From positions 434,001 through 498,000 of the forward strand of contig WBVU01000019.1 of NCBI GenBank assembly GCA_009192285.1: a stretch of DNA of 64,000 bases, read 5' to 3'. The first letter of the stretch is position 1. Each line of letters begins with the position of its first letter. The DNA comes from Morchella semilibera (lineage: Eukaryota > Ascomycota > Pezizomycetes > Pezizales > Morchellaceae). Under the pieces are notes generated by a model, which was given only the letters and a program-made list of their open reading frames with translations, did no database searches and was not told where the DNA came from. Shown in pieces: positions 32,358 to 45,031 of the stretch. The position numbers and the translations under genes are program-made.

Positions 32358-33802
32358 TTAATTTTTACTCGTAGATCCGGAACTGCTGCTGCTACCTGAG
32401 CGTTTTGTAAATTGAGGTTTGTTTATACAGTGCTTCAGAATCCAAGGATGTTTTACAACATCTTCTAACGGAATTCTCTGGTCAGGTTTGATGACGAGAA
32501 GCTAGAGAGGTCAGCATTGTTTTTATAACGGTCAATGATCTCGAGTATACCTTTTTGATTAGGTCTCCTGCCTCGGGACTGACAAAGTCTGGGATTTTCA
32601 TATCTGCCCTGACAATCCTTCTCTGGGTTTCAATAGGGCTATCCTCAAACGGCGCCGCCCCTACAAGGAACTCATAAGTTAATACGCCTAGAGACCAAAG
32701 GTCCACTTTCTCGTTATGGTAGTGACTGCCGTTCAACATCTCTGGGGGAAGATAATCGAGAGTTCCGCACATTGTGGTGCGCCTGTTGATTCCGCAATGT
32801 TAATCTACGCATAAGTATTATTAAGCTGGAAGACCGACCTTTGATTTGGGGCATGTACGCTCCAACCAAAATCTGAGATTTTGATTTCACCGTGAATCCC
32901 AACAAGAATGTTCTCGGGTTTAATATCACGATGAATAACATGCTTCTTATGTAAATACATTAATGCGGCAGCCATTTGTGCAATATACTGAGCGAAAAAC
33001 CCCATTAGCACATGGTTGGATTTGGTTGCGGGAGGGCTGGTAACATACCTCTGCTGCGCGTGGCTCCGGGAACCTTCCCACCTTCCTCAACATCTTGTAC
33101 AGCTCTCCTTGGCCGGCAAACTCTAGAATTAGAAACACTCGTTTTGAGTCGTGAAAATGGCCAAAGAGCCTTAGAATATTAGGATGTCTCAGATTTGACT
33201 GGATCTCTATCTCCCTCCTGAGCTGTTTTTCAACTTTCCCGCTCTGTAGTTCACTTTTGTGGAGAACCTTCAGAGCACAAACAAAACCGTTCTTGCGCTC
33301 TTTAGCCAAATAAACTCGTCCGAACTTCCCTTTCCCCAACGGGCGGCCAATTTCGAACATCCCCAGATGAAATTCCCGAGGAGTGACAGCTGCCGGGATG
33401 CTCTGCGAGGTCGTGGAGCTATTAGAGCGCCTGGCCTCCGAGGGCTCGATAGCTTTCTTTGGGGGTGATGGGGGTGGGGGCATGTCCGAAGGGACCCATT
33501 TGTTGTTCGCATTATTTTGATTATGGACAGCGATTTTGAGAAGGGGGTGTCTAGCAGGCTCTTGTCGTTGGGCCGCCTGCTGTTTATCCTGCAACGATGC
33601 GAGCGCTGCCGCTGCCGCCCCAGATGGTATTATAGCTGTCTAATGAGGTTTAGTTTATTCAATTATTCCCGTTTAATCCATTTGTGGTGATCCATGCTGG
33701 GGGTAGTAGTACCTTAGATTTGTGGTTAGCGCTAGGGTTCACGTTTTCCCCGTTGTCAATAGAGATCCCAGCGAGACGAGCCTCGATTCCGCGAAGCGCC
33801 AT
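32358..33802 (-). CDS. IPL1: Aurora-family serine/threonine kinase (Ipl1/Ark1)
   Basis: About five exons; start [20 protein letters not shown] at 33802. A variable Pro/Ser-rich N-terminus precedes the kinase domain: [18 protein letters not shown] (P-loop), [10 protein letters not shown] (VAIK lysine), [14 protein letters not shown] (catalytic loop), [11 protein letters not shown] (DFG), and after an intron [16 protein letters not shown], the Aurora-type activation loop with its Thr pair. The end is [20 protein letters not shown], followed by a Ser-rich tail. DFGWSVHAP with RTT(M/L)[10 protein letters not shown] is diagnostic of Aurora kinases. Family knowledge: catalytic part of the chromosomal passenger complex, controlling kinetochore attachment and cytokinesis. 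Confidence 0.93.
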
Positions 33803-36204
33803 TATTACTGACTTTCTTGTGGTATGGTTAGTCGGCTTAGGTTCTCGAGCGGTTGTGGGGAATAATAGACGTGAGGCAGAAGGAGAAGGGGTTGAGGCGG
33901 GATGTCGAAGTTTAAGAGGCAACACCACCTGGCGGCTGTTGGTTGCCACGACAACAGTTTTGTGTGTTTGTAAACGTTCGCATCTAGCGCCAACCACTAT
34001 GACTTGCAGATCAAGCAATGTCAATTGGGTGGTAACGGCATGTGTGCGTTTCAGTTCAACGTTGATTTCTAATAACTTTTTTTTTTTTTTTAAATATGTC
34101 CGCAGTCGCTGCTTGAGGATGCTATGGTCTCCAAAGTATCCGCACCTACTCATTCATCACAACCACCCGAATAAGATGCAGCCCGAGTCTATAAACCAGT
34201 CCGATGCTTTCATGAGAATGCTTATGCGAAATTTTCTGTAAGAAGGACTTCTAGTTTTGTACCCGCTCTACATAAGTATTTTACATACATTCCATCTCTG
34301 CGATCCGTGGTATCTCCCCATGCAGATCCCCGGTCCTATCGGCGTCGAAGCCGAGTAACTGGATTCTGGTTGTACCGCAAACAAAGTTACACCAGCAAGC
34401 CAGCACGCTTCATAAGATATCACTCATCCGACGCATCCTGAAGTCAGCTGTTCTATTTGAGCAAATATGTCGAGCGCCAATCAACCAGATCTGTTTCCAA
34501 AGGGTAGGCCGATCGATGCAAATGGCCAGAACCTGCCAATGAATGAATGGCCCTAAAAACAGTGGCTATTGGCGCAGCAGATGACAACTAAGATCTCTAA
34601 CCAATAACAAAAAATCTTTTGATGAAGAGTTTCGTGTCATTAGTCGATTCCAGCCACACTTAGCCCTATTGAGTCTAGATCACTCGGTTACAGGGCTGAG
34701 GCTCAGCGAAAGTCAACAAAATATCGGACCGTTTCAAGACCCCCATCCGCTGTTTAACATTTCGTCAACGGGTGGGTCTCGGGCCTCGAGTATCACGATC
34801 CATGGCATGCCATGTCAATCCTCTCCCTAGGTGGGCGTCTGTGTCGAACGTCAGATACCGCAAAAATTAAGGTTTGAACGGAGATCCTAAAGCTCGACCT
34901 ATATGGAGAAATTACATGTAGTTATAATTTGCCGGGGGTGGGGGTAGTGGGAGAAGGGGCGCGATCGCGGTAATGGGAGCCGTGGCGGTAGTGCTATGGG
35001 GGGGGGGGGAGGAGGAGGAGGTGGGTGGTTGTGGTGCTCGTCGCAGTCAATGGGGGGGGGGGGGGAGGAGGAACCGGACAAACAGTCCCCCCAGTCTTTG
35101 CATGCAGTAAGTAAGGATTGTCTGTCCTGACGAGCAGCAGCAGAAGAAGCAACGACAACGAGAAGACGATGGATGAGGCTGGGAAATAGCTAACCGCTTA
35201 CACGACATGCAGTAAAGTGCTGCATCGAAGACAACCGCAATGGCCAGGCTTGAACCGCCATTTTTTGTTGCGAGTGAAGAGATAAAACGACGACGACAAG
35301 GTCTTCTATTCAAGTCGGGCTCTCTGCGGGAGGAAAAAGTCGTTTGGTTTTCTCAACTCGAGGGGGAGGTTCTTGGCGGACTTGGCAATTGTCTTAGGAA
35401 GAACTTCGGTACACGCCCTGTTCAAGACGGTGCAGCATCCTCCCACACACTTGGAAGCCCCCCAGTAGTGGTAGGCCCTCCTCGAAAAAGATGGACTCCC
35501 CAGTGTCCGCCCTTCCGCGTTTTCTTACCCCCCCCTCCCTCCTCCTCCTGCTCCACACAACCACACCCTCCACACCCTCCACCTCAACCACCACGCTCAT
35601 CCTCCTCCTCCGCCTCCTCTTCGTCAGTCCTCCTCCTTCACGGCCACTCAAAGCGACAACTCCTCCTCCTCCACAACCGCCTGGACTACCCGCATCTCCG
35701 TGGTTTTAAATCGCCGAGACGACAACAAGCCCGCGCCGTACCGCACAACACCACAGCACCAACATACAGGTACTTCTACTCTTTTTTAACCTGTTAGGTA
35801 CGCATCGCCTCCACCCCCGTCCCGGTACGCTGGGTCCGTGCTTCTCTATTGCGTGAAATATTTTCCCTGACCCCTCCCTCGTCGTCCTCCTCCTCATATC
35901 ACTCCCTCAACCTCCCTTCACTCAACTTCTCCCTCCCCCTTCCACATTCTATCTGCGCGCTACCCTCCTCTCGATTCAACCCCCCCCCCCCCATTCAAAA
36001 GTACCACAACTACCCCCAATCACAACTCCATCCCAACTCATCACTTAACACCCAATCAAATATACCAAATATATCAAATATATTTTCCCTTTCTTGTCGG
36101 TTTCTTATTTCCAATTTTCGTTATTTGTGAAACCGGCTCACACTTCACTCAACTGTCAGACTCTTATCCTGCCTTTCCCGGTGGTTCTCAGATTATCGAT
36201 CGCC
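33803..36204. other. 2.4-kb upstream region of IPL1 and ITC1
   Basis: Divergent intergenic DNA. It includes a CGAGTGA-like motif at 34410-34426 (first base differs), TACATGTA at 34913, poly-G runs near 35000-35066, and a CT/CCTCC-rich stretch at about 35520-36100 that is probably the ITC1 promoter and 5' UTR. The 185-codon frame at 35240-35797 is low-complexity and has no domain; it was not accepted. Confidence 0.5.
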
Positions 36205-39200
36205 ATGGTAAGCATAAAACTAATTACAGACATCGCGTTCCTTAATTGCTCAATCAATATCGTAGAAATTTGAGGATATAAATTTAACATATCATACTTT
36301 ATAGGTGCTATACAAGCGTAAGCCTGTACAATACGTGCCAAACCCCGATATTGATGACGAGTCTCAAGAAGTATGGTTTAACATCATTGCGGTGGTGATA
36401 CGTGGCCCACAGCTAATAATGAACTCAGGTTTGGCAAATCTCACAGACTGGAGAGGTCTTCGTTGATTATCAAGACTATCTTGATAGGTAACTATACCCT
36501 CGATTCCGTGTTAATAGTATTCTATTAAGCTAATAATTTCTCAGATTAGATTTTTATAAGACGGTATGTTTAAAGCGCCAGGGAGTATTAAATAAGAGAT
36601 TACCGTGCACATACCTTACTAATTTATTTGGGGGATTGAAGAAACAGTTTAGCTGTGAAATTACAGGACACATGAACCTCAGTTTCTTTGAAGCGCTGAT
36701 AAGTGAAGTGCGAAATCTCGTGTAGTTTTGCGCTCGAATAGATCAAGGCTAATCTAAAATGTAGACTGTCAGCTCGCAAGATGTCGATCAGACGTTTCCG
36801 GAGGCATTGAAAGATCCTGTACTGCGGAAGGTCCAGTTTTCCGTTGTTCCGAGAATTGACTCTTTAGGTATGAAAAGCAGCTTAATCTTCAAAAATAAAG
36901 TGTCCTCGGAGCTAATTTGGGTATTACAATTTTATAGTCGATCAGATGCATGACGTAAGTTAATTGAGGGTAATCATCTGATGGTTTGTCTCAGTGCTCT
37001 AATGTCCATTTCTAGTCCTTCAAGAACGACTTTTACCCCGGCGAGCATGTAACAGCGATCCTGTCAAACGGCGATAGAGTTGAGGCATTAGTCCGCGAGA
37101 AGACGATGTTCCCAGAGCTTCGATACGCGAGTGGCGATATTCAAAGAAAAGGCTTTTCGCGTTACACAGTAAAACTAATCAACCGAAACGATGAGGAAGC
37201 GCAGGTGGACAACGAACATCTTGTTAGGGACAAGAAGTCATTTACTAAAGCCATGCTGCGCTCGTTTATCAAAAACACAGTGTCCCGGGAGCCTTGGAAC
37301 GGCGCGCCGTGGATAGTTAAGGATGAATTTGCAGTAAAGTATAAAATTCCTCAGGTTATCCCGCCAGAACTCCGGAAGGCATCTTCAACAGAGAGAAAAG
37401 CGGCTCAAGCTCGAAGGAAGCAGGGGTCAAGTCAAGGACCTGCTGGGACCGCATTGGCTAGTGTTAACTCTTCGCCTATAACAACAACTCCGGTGGATAT
37501 CAAACCTGCGCCAAAATCTCACAAAAGCAAAAGCCAACAAGCTGCTATGAAGATGACAAAGTTGGGGCAAAATGGAGAGGTGGGGAGTGGGTCTATTAGT
37601 GTTGCCGGATCTTCGTGGAGTGGTAGTCCGGTTGGAACTCCCGATGTGGGTGGAACGAAGATAAGCCTTAAAACTATTATCAAAGAGGAAACTCCTCCGC
37701 CGCCCCCACCGCCACCCAAGGCAATTAAATATCCCATTGAGGATCTGGATCTTCCCATTCAAGAGGACACCCATAGGCCTGCTTTACATTTTCTCTCGGC
37801 TGCGGGAATGCCTGGAAAGCTGGAACCTACTGAAGTTGGGGTTAATCGCAGAATATCGAGATCATCAACGCGAAATTCTTTGGTAGCATCAGCATCCCCA
37901 GCACCTGTGGACAACGGGATAGACGAGGAGAAAGTTGGGTATTATCTCAGTACATGGGTATTCCTTAATATCTATTGCGAGCCGTTAATGCTTGATTCGT
38001 TCACCTTTGACGACTACATCCAATCATTGGAATACAGCAGCGACGAGACGGAATGCGAGTTATTCGTCGAAATCCATTGTTCATTGCTGAAGTCGATTGT
38101 AAATGAACAAGGGGTAATACAGGCACAGCTTCCGGATTTTGAAGAGGAAGAAGACGATGAAGAGAATGAGGATGAAGAGGGGAGTGAGGCAGGGCCAACA
38201 GCTAAGGTAAATGGAGAAGGGGAGGGTGGCGATGGAGAAGGCATGATGGAGGTTGAGGGGAGCGAAAGCGGGCGGAAACCAAGGGGGAAATCCGAAGAGG
38301 GCAGGAAACATCGAGCAGATGAACTCTTTGAGCACAGCGACTCGTGGGTTCAGCGCCTCAAAGTGAGGGATTTCAAAAATGGTGGATGGCAGTCCATCAT
38401 TGTTGGGCTGCTTTATCAGCTCTCGATGGACACCAGATACTCGAAGGATTGCGAAGAAATACTAGCACATCTCGCTCCAGTAGGTATAGAGCCAACACCA
38501 GAAACAGTAGTACAGCAGTACCAGACTCTCAACCCTAACCTGAGAGTTATGGTACTGCACTTGTTGTCGAGGTTGACGCACGAGACAAGGTCTGTCAGGG
38601 ACTACATGGAAGAGTGCGCCGAGGAGATGACCAAACATCGCAAGGAAAAGATTGAGGAGCAAAGAACTAGAAAGTCCTAGTGAGTAACACACTATAGCCG
38701 TCTAAAATTACAGTACTGACTCACGCGTGATTTGGCTAGCCTTGAGGAGTTGAAATTGCTTGAAGACGAGCGGAAGGTTCTCCTACCAGATAACAGACCC
38801 AGATCTCCTTCACCAGTATCTCGACAAGCATCCACCGACGCAGATGGGGATTCTAAGATGATAGGAGCCGATGATGACGAGGATATAGAGGATGATGAGG
38901 ATGACGAAGGAGATGATACCGACCGTGGTAGGTCTCTTCGTCGCGGAAACGAGCGCGCCAACGCCCGGAAACGGAAGCGAGAGGAAGAAAAAGTCAAGGC
39001 AGACGCAGCCGCAAAGATGCCAAAGACCTCAAAGCAATTCCAGAAAGTCCTTAAAGCTATCGAAACAGTCAAGGCAAAAATCATCAAACAGGAAGAGAAG
39101 ATTGCCTCTTTCGACGAGGATCTTAGACAAGCGGATTGTGCAAGGTTCAAGATGATGGGAAGAGACCGGTTCTGGAATAAGTACTGGTGGTTCGAGCGAA

Positions 39201-39844
39201 ATGGTATGCCCTTTGGTGGGCTTCCTCAATCTTCGACGGCCGATTCCGGATATGCGAACGCCATGATCTGGGTACAAGGCCCCGATCCTAGCGAGAGGGA
39301 AGGCTTCTTGATTGAGGAGGCCGGCACAAAGAGGGCACTGGATGGAGACGGAGATGCGACAATGAATGGAGTTGCTGATGGCAATATGACTGTGCTTGAA
39401 CGACAAGCTCGTGAGGAGGGATCTACGACACTCACATCACCCACTCGGTATGGCTACATCGAAACTGTGGAGGAATTTGAGCAATTGATGTCCTGGCTGG
39501 ATATCAAAGGAGTACGGGAAAAGAAACTTAAGGCCTCTCTGGAGGAGTACAGAAAGCACATTGAACAAGGGATGCGGAATCGCCTAGAATATATTTCTGG
39601 TGCTGCTGATACTACGGAGAAAGAAAACGGCAAACCGACCGCCAGGGCCAAGTCAAACTGTGATCCTAATGTCTGGAGATGCCTAAGATGGAGTAACACT
39701 ACCATGATAGAAGAGCATGGCCATACCCACTTTGACCAGCCTTTGCCAAGGAAAACAAAGAAAAAGGGAGCGCAGGATAAGGGGGTACCATTAAATAGGC
39801 AAGGGAAACCGGTTAGCAGACAGGGCGATCGATACAATTTTTAA
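36205..39844 (+). CDS. ITC1: ISWI chromatin-remodelling complex subunit Itc1 (WAC-DDT-WHIM)
   Basis: Many exons; exon 1 is only the ATG (36205-36207), then donor GTAAGC, and exon 2 starts at 36305 with VLYKRKPVQYVPNPD. The WAC domain follows (VFVDYQDYLDRL.DFY, ITGHMNLSFFEAL, FKNDFYPGEHV). The main exon begins before MFPELRYASGDIQRKGFSRY. The DDT domain is VGYYLSTWVFLNIYCEPLML with FDDYIQSLEY, flanked by acidic stretches. WHIM-type motifs follow: RFWNKYWWFERNGMPFGGLP, and later WSNTTMIEEHGHTHFDQPLP. Family knowledge: the ACF1/Itc1 class binds the ISWI ATPase and nucleosomal linker DNA, spacing nucleosomes and repressing genes. The intron between ERT-RKS and LEELKLLEDERKVLL is at about 38681-38737. 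Confidence 0.9.
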
Positions 39845-41013
39845 AGACGAATGCCGTATAGACGAAGTACATGATAATTAATACCGATGTAACGATATCA
39901 GCACTTGTCCAGGCGTATCACTGTGCAATCTATGGGATAGATTTGAGGATTGGCTCAAGTGATAGCTGGCCTCATCTGGTGATTTTATGTCGAAAAAGAT
40001 CAGAGGATGAGCGGTTGAGCACAAAGGATGAGCATTCAGACATTTTTTCTTTTTGGTTATCATTATGTCCTCGGCCTTTTTTTTTCCCTATTCGGCGCTT
40101 GGTGAAATTTGGATTTCCGTTTCCTTTTCTTTAATTGGTGTTTTGCATTGTGGTTTTCCTTTTACCCTTGTGGGTTGTTTTACTATACCTTCATGTACTT
40201 TCAATAAATCTCCTGACCTGATGATTTGATAAGTTAGTTTGATTTGTTTGGATTTGTCAAATTCGAACGATGAAAACCTGACTATGTAGCAGAGAACATT
40301 TCTTTTTTTTGTAGTATCTTTTGGGGACCTTTGAATTTCTTTAGTTGGACTCATAAACATTTCCTTTCTAGAACAAGACGAGCATACGAGTTTCTGGGCG
40401 CGGCGAACAAAAATAGCACGCACACCCAAGCAGCGGTCTTTCCGTACTTTACATAAGTGTTTTGATATTAATGATGTATCAATTTAGAATTAGTACTACT
40501 ATCTAGAGTACTATGTATGTACCTTTTAGGATAATTGAACTACCTACGACTAGAGTAATAGAATATCTCATCCCCCTGCGTTTCGATCCTTGTTCGCATG
40601 AATAGTTTTCGTCTTGTCAATTGACTAAAGATTATTACTGCAGGCACAAATTAATTACCACGCACGCTTCACTTGGAAATTGAAAATAATATTACGGAAA
40701 GTGCCGATAAGCGATAAGACTCTCCTCCGACGTCCCCCGCATGAAGATCGTTTCTTGGGGGGAGGGAAAAAAAAAAGAGGGTTCGCCAGTCACATGGAAA
40801 AGGGGGGGGGGGTATTTATCGCAAGGGGTACCCCCTCTATTAAGCTTATTCCCCCACCATCTCATTATTTTGATTCAGCTGTAGGATCGAAGATTTTGGG
40901 CGAGATATTACTGCTCCGGGTATGCAATTGACATCTTTCTTGGCGGTAACTGGGATTGACTTGACTGGCTGACACAACTGGAATGCCTAAATATTTAATT
41001 AGATACACCAGAT
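39845..41013. other. 1.2-kb intergenic region
   Basis: No gene recognised. Contains T-rich and A-rich runs, a G10 run at 40803, and repeated GTAC-rich words near 40500. Confidence 0.55.
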
Positions 41014-42660
41014 ATGTCTTCCTCCCATTTGGCAAAGGCAAAGGCCGCTGCCCAGCGGTACCATGGCAGAATACCATATATCAGGAAGCTGCCAGTACCT
41101 GTTGTTGGAATTATTGTGGCCGTCGCTTTTGTAAATATAATTTGCTGGGCTGGTGCTGCCGTTATTCTGGTTTGATTCCCGGGGCAATTGCTATCTTCTG
41201 ACTTCAACTAACCCTATGTTCTTTGCGCCATAGCACTTCCACAGGTCCTGTTATAATATACCGAGGCACAAATCTATAATCGTATACTGACTAGCATTGC
41301 ACCTTCAGGCCATTACTAGGAACCTCCATACTAGCATATACCCTAGGTCTCCGTCATGCCCTTGACGCAGACCACATCTCAGTACATCTACTCCACACCC
41401 GATTCTGGTACCTAATCTAATATCCGTAGGCGATCGATCTCATGACTCGTCGTCTCATAGCCGCCGGCCAACGCCCTGTCTCTGTGGGGATGTTTTTCTC
41501 TCTCGGTCATTCCACGTTTGTTTCTCCATCCGTCCCCACTCGGAATAGCCTGATAACCCTAACCCTGTTAAACATGTAATTCAGAATTGTAGTAATCACT
41601 TCTATTATCGTTGCAGCGACGGCGGCATCTTTTAGCGAGCGCTTCGATAATTTTAGACGTGTGGGAGGAATCATTGGAACCTCAGTTTCTGCAGCGTTTT
41701 TGCTGATATTGGCGCTGATGAATGCGTGGATCTTGTATAAGCTGATAAAAGAGATGAGGAGGTTGGTTTCAAGAAGGAATGAGGTGGTGGATATGTGGGA
41801 GATGCAAGGTGCGGGGTGTTTGATGGGCGTGTTTAAAGGCGCCTTTAGAATGATTGATAGGCCGTGGAAGATGTATCCGTTGGGTGTGCTTTGTGAGTGG
41901 GCCTTTTGGATTTTTTTGCAATTTATACCTCGCTTGCAGGATACTGATAGTGGTGTAGTTGGGTTGGGATTTGATACTTCTTCTGAGGTGAAATAACGAC
42001 TTCCATAAATCCCAAAATTGACGGTCTTTCTAATCTTAAACCCCATAGATTGCCCTTCTCGGAATAGCATCGATCCAGGCGGCCCAAGGGACTAGCATTT
42101 GGCTAATCCTAATATTCCCTGTTCTCTTCACCGGTAAGAATAAAAGCGCGGTGACATAGACCTTGAAGACTAATAGCTCCTGAATAATAGCGGGAATGTG
42201 TCTCCTCGACACCACCGATGGTGCGCTCATGTCCGCCCTCTATACCTCTCCCTCCTTCGCCCAAGATAATATCGCAATCCTTTACTACTCCATCGTTCTC
42301 ACAATCATCACTATCATCGTTGCCGTCGTAATCGGGACGATCCAACTACTCTCCCTTATTCTAAATGTCGCAGAACCCACAGGCCACTTCTGGGAAGGTG
42401 TGGAGAAGGTGGGCGATATGTACGATGTTATCGGTGGGTGTATTGCGGGGTTATTTGTAGTGGTGGGGGTTGCGAGTATGTTCGCCTATAAGCCATGGAG
42501 GAGACGGGTTGATATGAAGATGTTGAGAATTGGTGATGATGAAGGGTGCGGGGACAATGTCGAGCAAGATGCGGGGAAGCCGCTTGATGGTGGTAAAGAC
42601 ACGGCAAAGGGGGACGTGATAGGGGTTACTAATGAGAGGGTAGGTGAGAGCTCGGGATGA
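41014..42660 (+). CDS. high-affinity nickel/cobalt transporter (NiCoT/NicO family)
   Basis: About seven exons, start MSSSHLAKAKAAAQRYHGR. Transmembrane segment 1 is PVVGIIVAVAFVNIICWAG. An 11-bp micro-exon (41234-41244) supplies HFHR and leads to PLLGTSILAYTLGLRHALDAD, carrying the signature RHALDADHIS (HX4DH metal motif) in TM2. Further motifs are FFSLGHST, VITSIIVAATAA, GLGFDTSSE and LFTAGMCLLDTTDG, all four being NiCoT hallmarks. Two more hydrophobic helices follow (ITIIVAVVIGTIQLLSLI and GGCIAGLFVVVGVASMFAY). The C-terminal about 50 residues are hydrophilic and variable. Family knowledge: plasma membrane Ni2+ (or Co2+) uptake, in fungi usually supplying urease. Substrate choice cannot be read here. 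Confidence 0.9.
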
Positions 42661-44425
42661 GGACGTATCATAACGTCCACACCTTGGAATCAGGGTGTTT
42701 TATTAGCAGTTAGAATACTAGATGTGTTCTAAACTGTGTAAATCATCCCTTCCAGAGTAGCTTTGGCCTCCATCCTTGACCAGTCCCCTTAAAGACAACC
42801 AAACGTATGCCTATCGCGTTGGGTTGTGTTCAGGGGCATATTGCGCCTATACATACATGTATTTACATTTAGTTACATGTAACCGTAGATACATAATAGT
42901 ACCGTAATCACCCACATCCACGTACATACAATACATGTATGCACCAAACCTTCTCGCATAGCCCACACTTACGATGCCCCATATGTGACAGAGCATCAAA
43001 ACAACCGCTTCCCCTCCTTCATGTCTAGAAACCCCCGAAATCGCTGTCATCAAGCCATCACACTGAGAAATCCGACGTAAGGTTGCCCAGCACACGAAAT
43101 TAGTCAACGGAACCTTGATCCAAATGTCTGAAAAATCTTCAACCTGAACCCCAGATATAGACTGAAGAGGAGTCGGTCCATCTAATGAACTTATTCACAT
43201 GGATTAGTTGTGTACAAATAGTCTGAGCAGCCTCCGCTATACCTATACAACCCAGTTCGACCCGGCCTAGTGCGGAAAACACAACAAGCTCATGGGGAAT
43301 ATGGGTTATAAGGATCCAAGTTGGCCCAGACCTTGTCAACTACTACAAATACCAGTTTATGAGCTCGAATTACGGTTCTGCGCAGCACAATATATCTAGG
43401 CATCTCCCCCATGTCCCCACATTTCCACGAGGCTGTAGCCCCATTGCCGAGAAACCAACCACATAGCCATTCTGGAACCATGTTAGCATTGAGCACCCTG
43501 GGGGTTGGCATCGGCGATTCATGTTCACTGCGTAATGACCAACCTTTAACCATATCAGGTTACCAACAGTTTTGGGGTCATGTTTCATCCCCATACCGGC
43601 CCTATGCTACTTGATTTCTGTCCTAAAGGTTGGATATCAAGGTTCTTGGTTCACAACCAGGCGTCGAGGACTGCGCGAAGGACCCAGGCCTACTGGGGAT
43701 CCCAGGCTCGGGCCCACCCACCCGCACCACTGGTGCACCGGTCTCTCCGTGAGCGAAGCCCAAGGAGGCTAATTCCTGCCCAGGGGTGATGAGCGCCCTA
43801 AAGCCCCTATCGCCGCCGTGAGTGTTCTCCAGGAGATAAAAGGCTTGCTTGTTTCCTATCATTAACCATTCTAGTCATTCTAGAAGCCTATCTTCGTAGG
43901 CAGGCCCGGGGGCCCATCCAGCTCCAACCAATACCCATTACTGGTGACAAGAGCGCCCCCATCAAGGAGTCTTCCCTCTCTACATCTACGATCATGGCGC
44001 AACAAGGACTACCACACCCGAGGGGGAAAGCTACCTCCGGCTTTTTCCTACGAATGACAACTGCTTCATGAACTATCACTCGTCAAATACTAGCGGTCAG
44101 AGCTCTGAATGATAAGGCCATTTACCAATGGATACTGCTATCAAATGAACGGGTTGTAAAGTTCATTTAGAATTCTGTTCTGAGATATACCCATAGTGTG
44201 ATTATACCTACTACGATGAGTCCAACTTGCAGTCTGATAAGTAGATAGTGGTTCACGGGCTATTAAAAGATGGGTACACGAAGTACTGTGCCGTTTAGGT
44301 GAGATAGCTCCACCAAACCAGGAAGCAATAAAGCTAATATTTTTAAAAGCTTGTCAGATAAACCCAGCTGACAATAAATCTACAGTACGGTATAGTCTAT
44401 CTAGTCTATTACCACTCCTACCCCT
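42661..44425. other. 1.8-kb intergenic region
   Basis: No gene recognised. Contains three TACATGTA sites within 90 bp (42854, 42874, 42932), the densest cluster in the window, and a CGAGTGA copy at 44066-44082 (minus). Confidence 0.55.
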
Positions 44426-45031
44426 CTAATTCTCCAATGCCTCCTCCTGCCCGGTCAACAGTGTGTAAACCGGCGCGTCCAACTTCTCCCTCCCCTTGAG
44501 GAAGTCCAGCTCCAAGATGAAGACATACTCGACCAGCTCCCCCCCCAACATCTTGACCAGATCTCCCGCAGCCTTCGCCGACCCTCCAGTCGCAATGATA
44601 TCATCGACAACTAGCACCCTCTGCCCAGGCTTAATGGCATCCTTCTGCATCTCGAAGAAGTCGGTACCGTACTCCTTCTCGTAACCGACCTTCACACACT
44701 CGCCAGGGAGCTTTCCACTCTTACGGACAGGGACGAACCCTGCGCCGAGCTTGAGGGCCAGAGAGGGGCCGAAGAGGAAACCGCGGGCTTCGAGACCGAC
44801 GACGATGTCGACACCGGCGAACGGGGGAGTAAGAGTTGGTGGGTGTGCGGACTGCACATGTAGTTCGAGAGCGCGGAGAAGTGTAGCGTGGAGGGAGGGA
44901 GAGGCGAAGATGGGGAGGATATCTTCGAAGAGGATTCCGGGCTGGGGGAAGTTGGGGTATTGGCGGAGGGAAGCGCGGAGCTTGCTGGTGAGAAGGTGGA
45001 GCTCGTCAGCGTTAACGTTGTTAAGATCCAT
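44426..45031 (-). CDS. APT1: adenine phosphoribosyltransferase
   Basis: A single exon of 201 residues, start [19 protein letters not shown]. It has [17 protein letters not shown] near the N-terminus, [32 protein letters not shown], and the PRPP-binding [17 protein letters not shown]. All are APRT family signatures, and the length matches the family. Family knowledge: salvages adenine to AMP with PRPP in the cytosol. The promoter side carries an A6CCCTAACCC telobox-like motif about 215 bp upstream. Confidence 0.95.
   Translation of the reverse strand: MDLNNVNADELHLLTSKLRASLRQYPNFPQPGILFEDILPIFASPSLHATLLRALELHVQSAHPPTLTPPFAGVDIVVGLEARGFLFGPSLALKLGAGFVPVRKSGKLPGECVKVGYEKEYGTDFFEMQKDAIKPGQRVLVVDDIIATGGSAKAAGDLVKMLGGELVEYVFILELDFLKGREKLDAPVYTLLTGQEEALEN

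Noticed and set aside
35240-35797. 185-codon plus-strand ORF
   Set aside because: Pro/Ser low complexity in the ITC1 upstream region, no family match or conserved motif.
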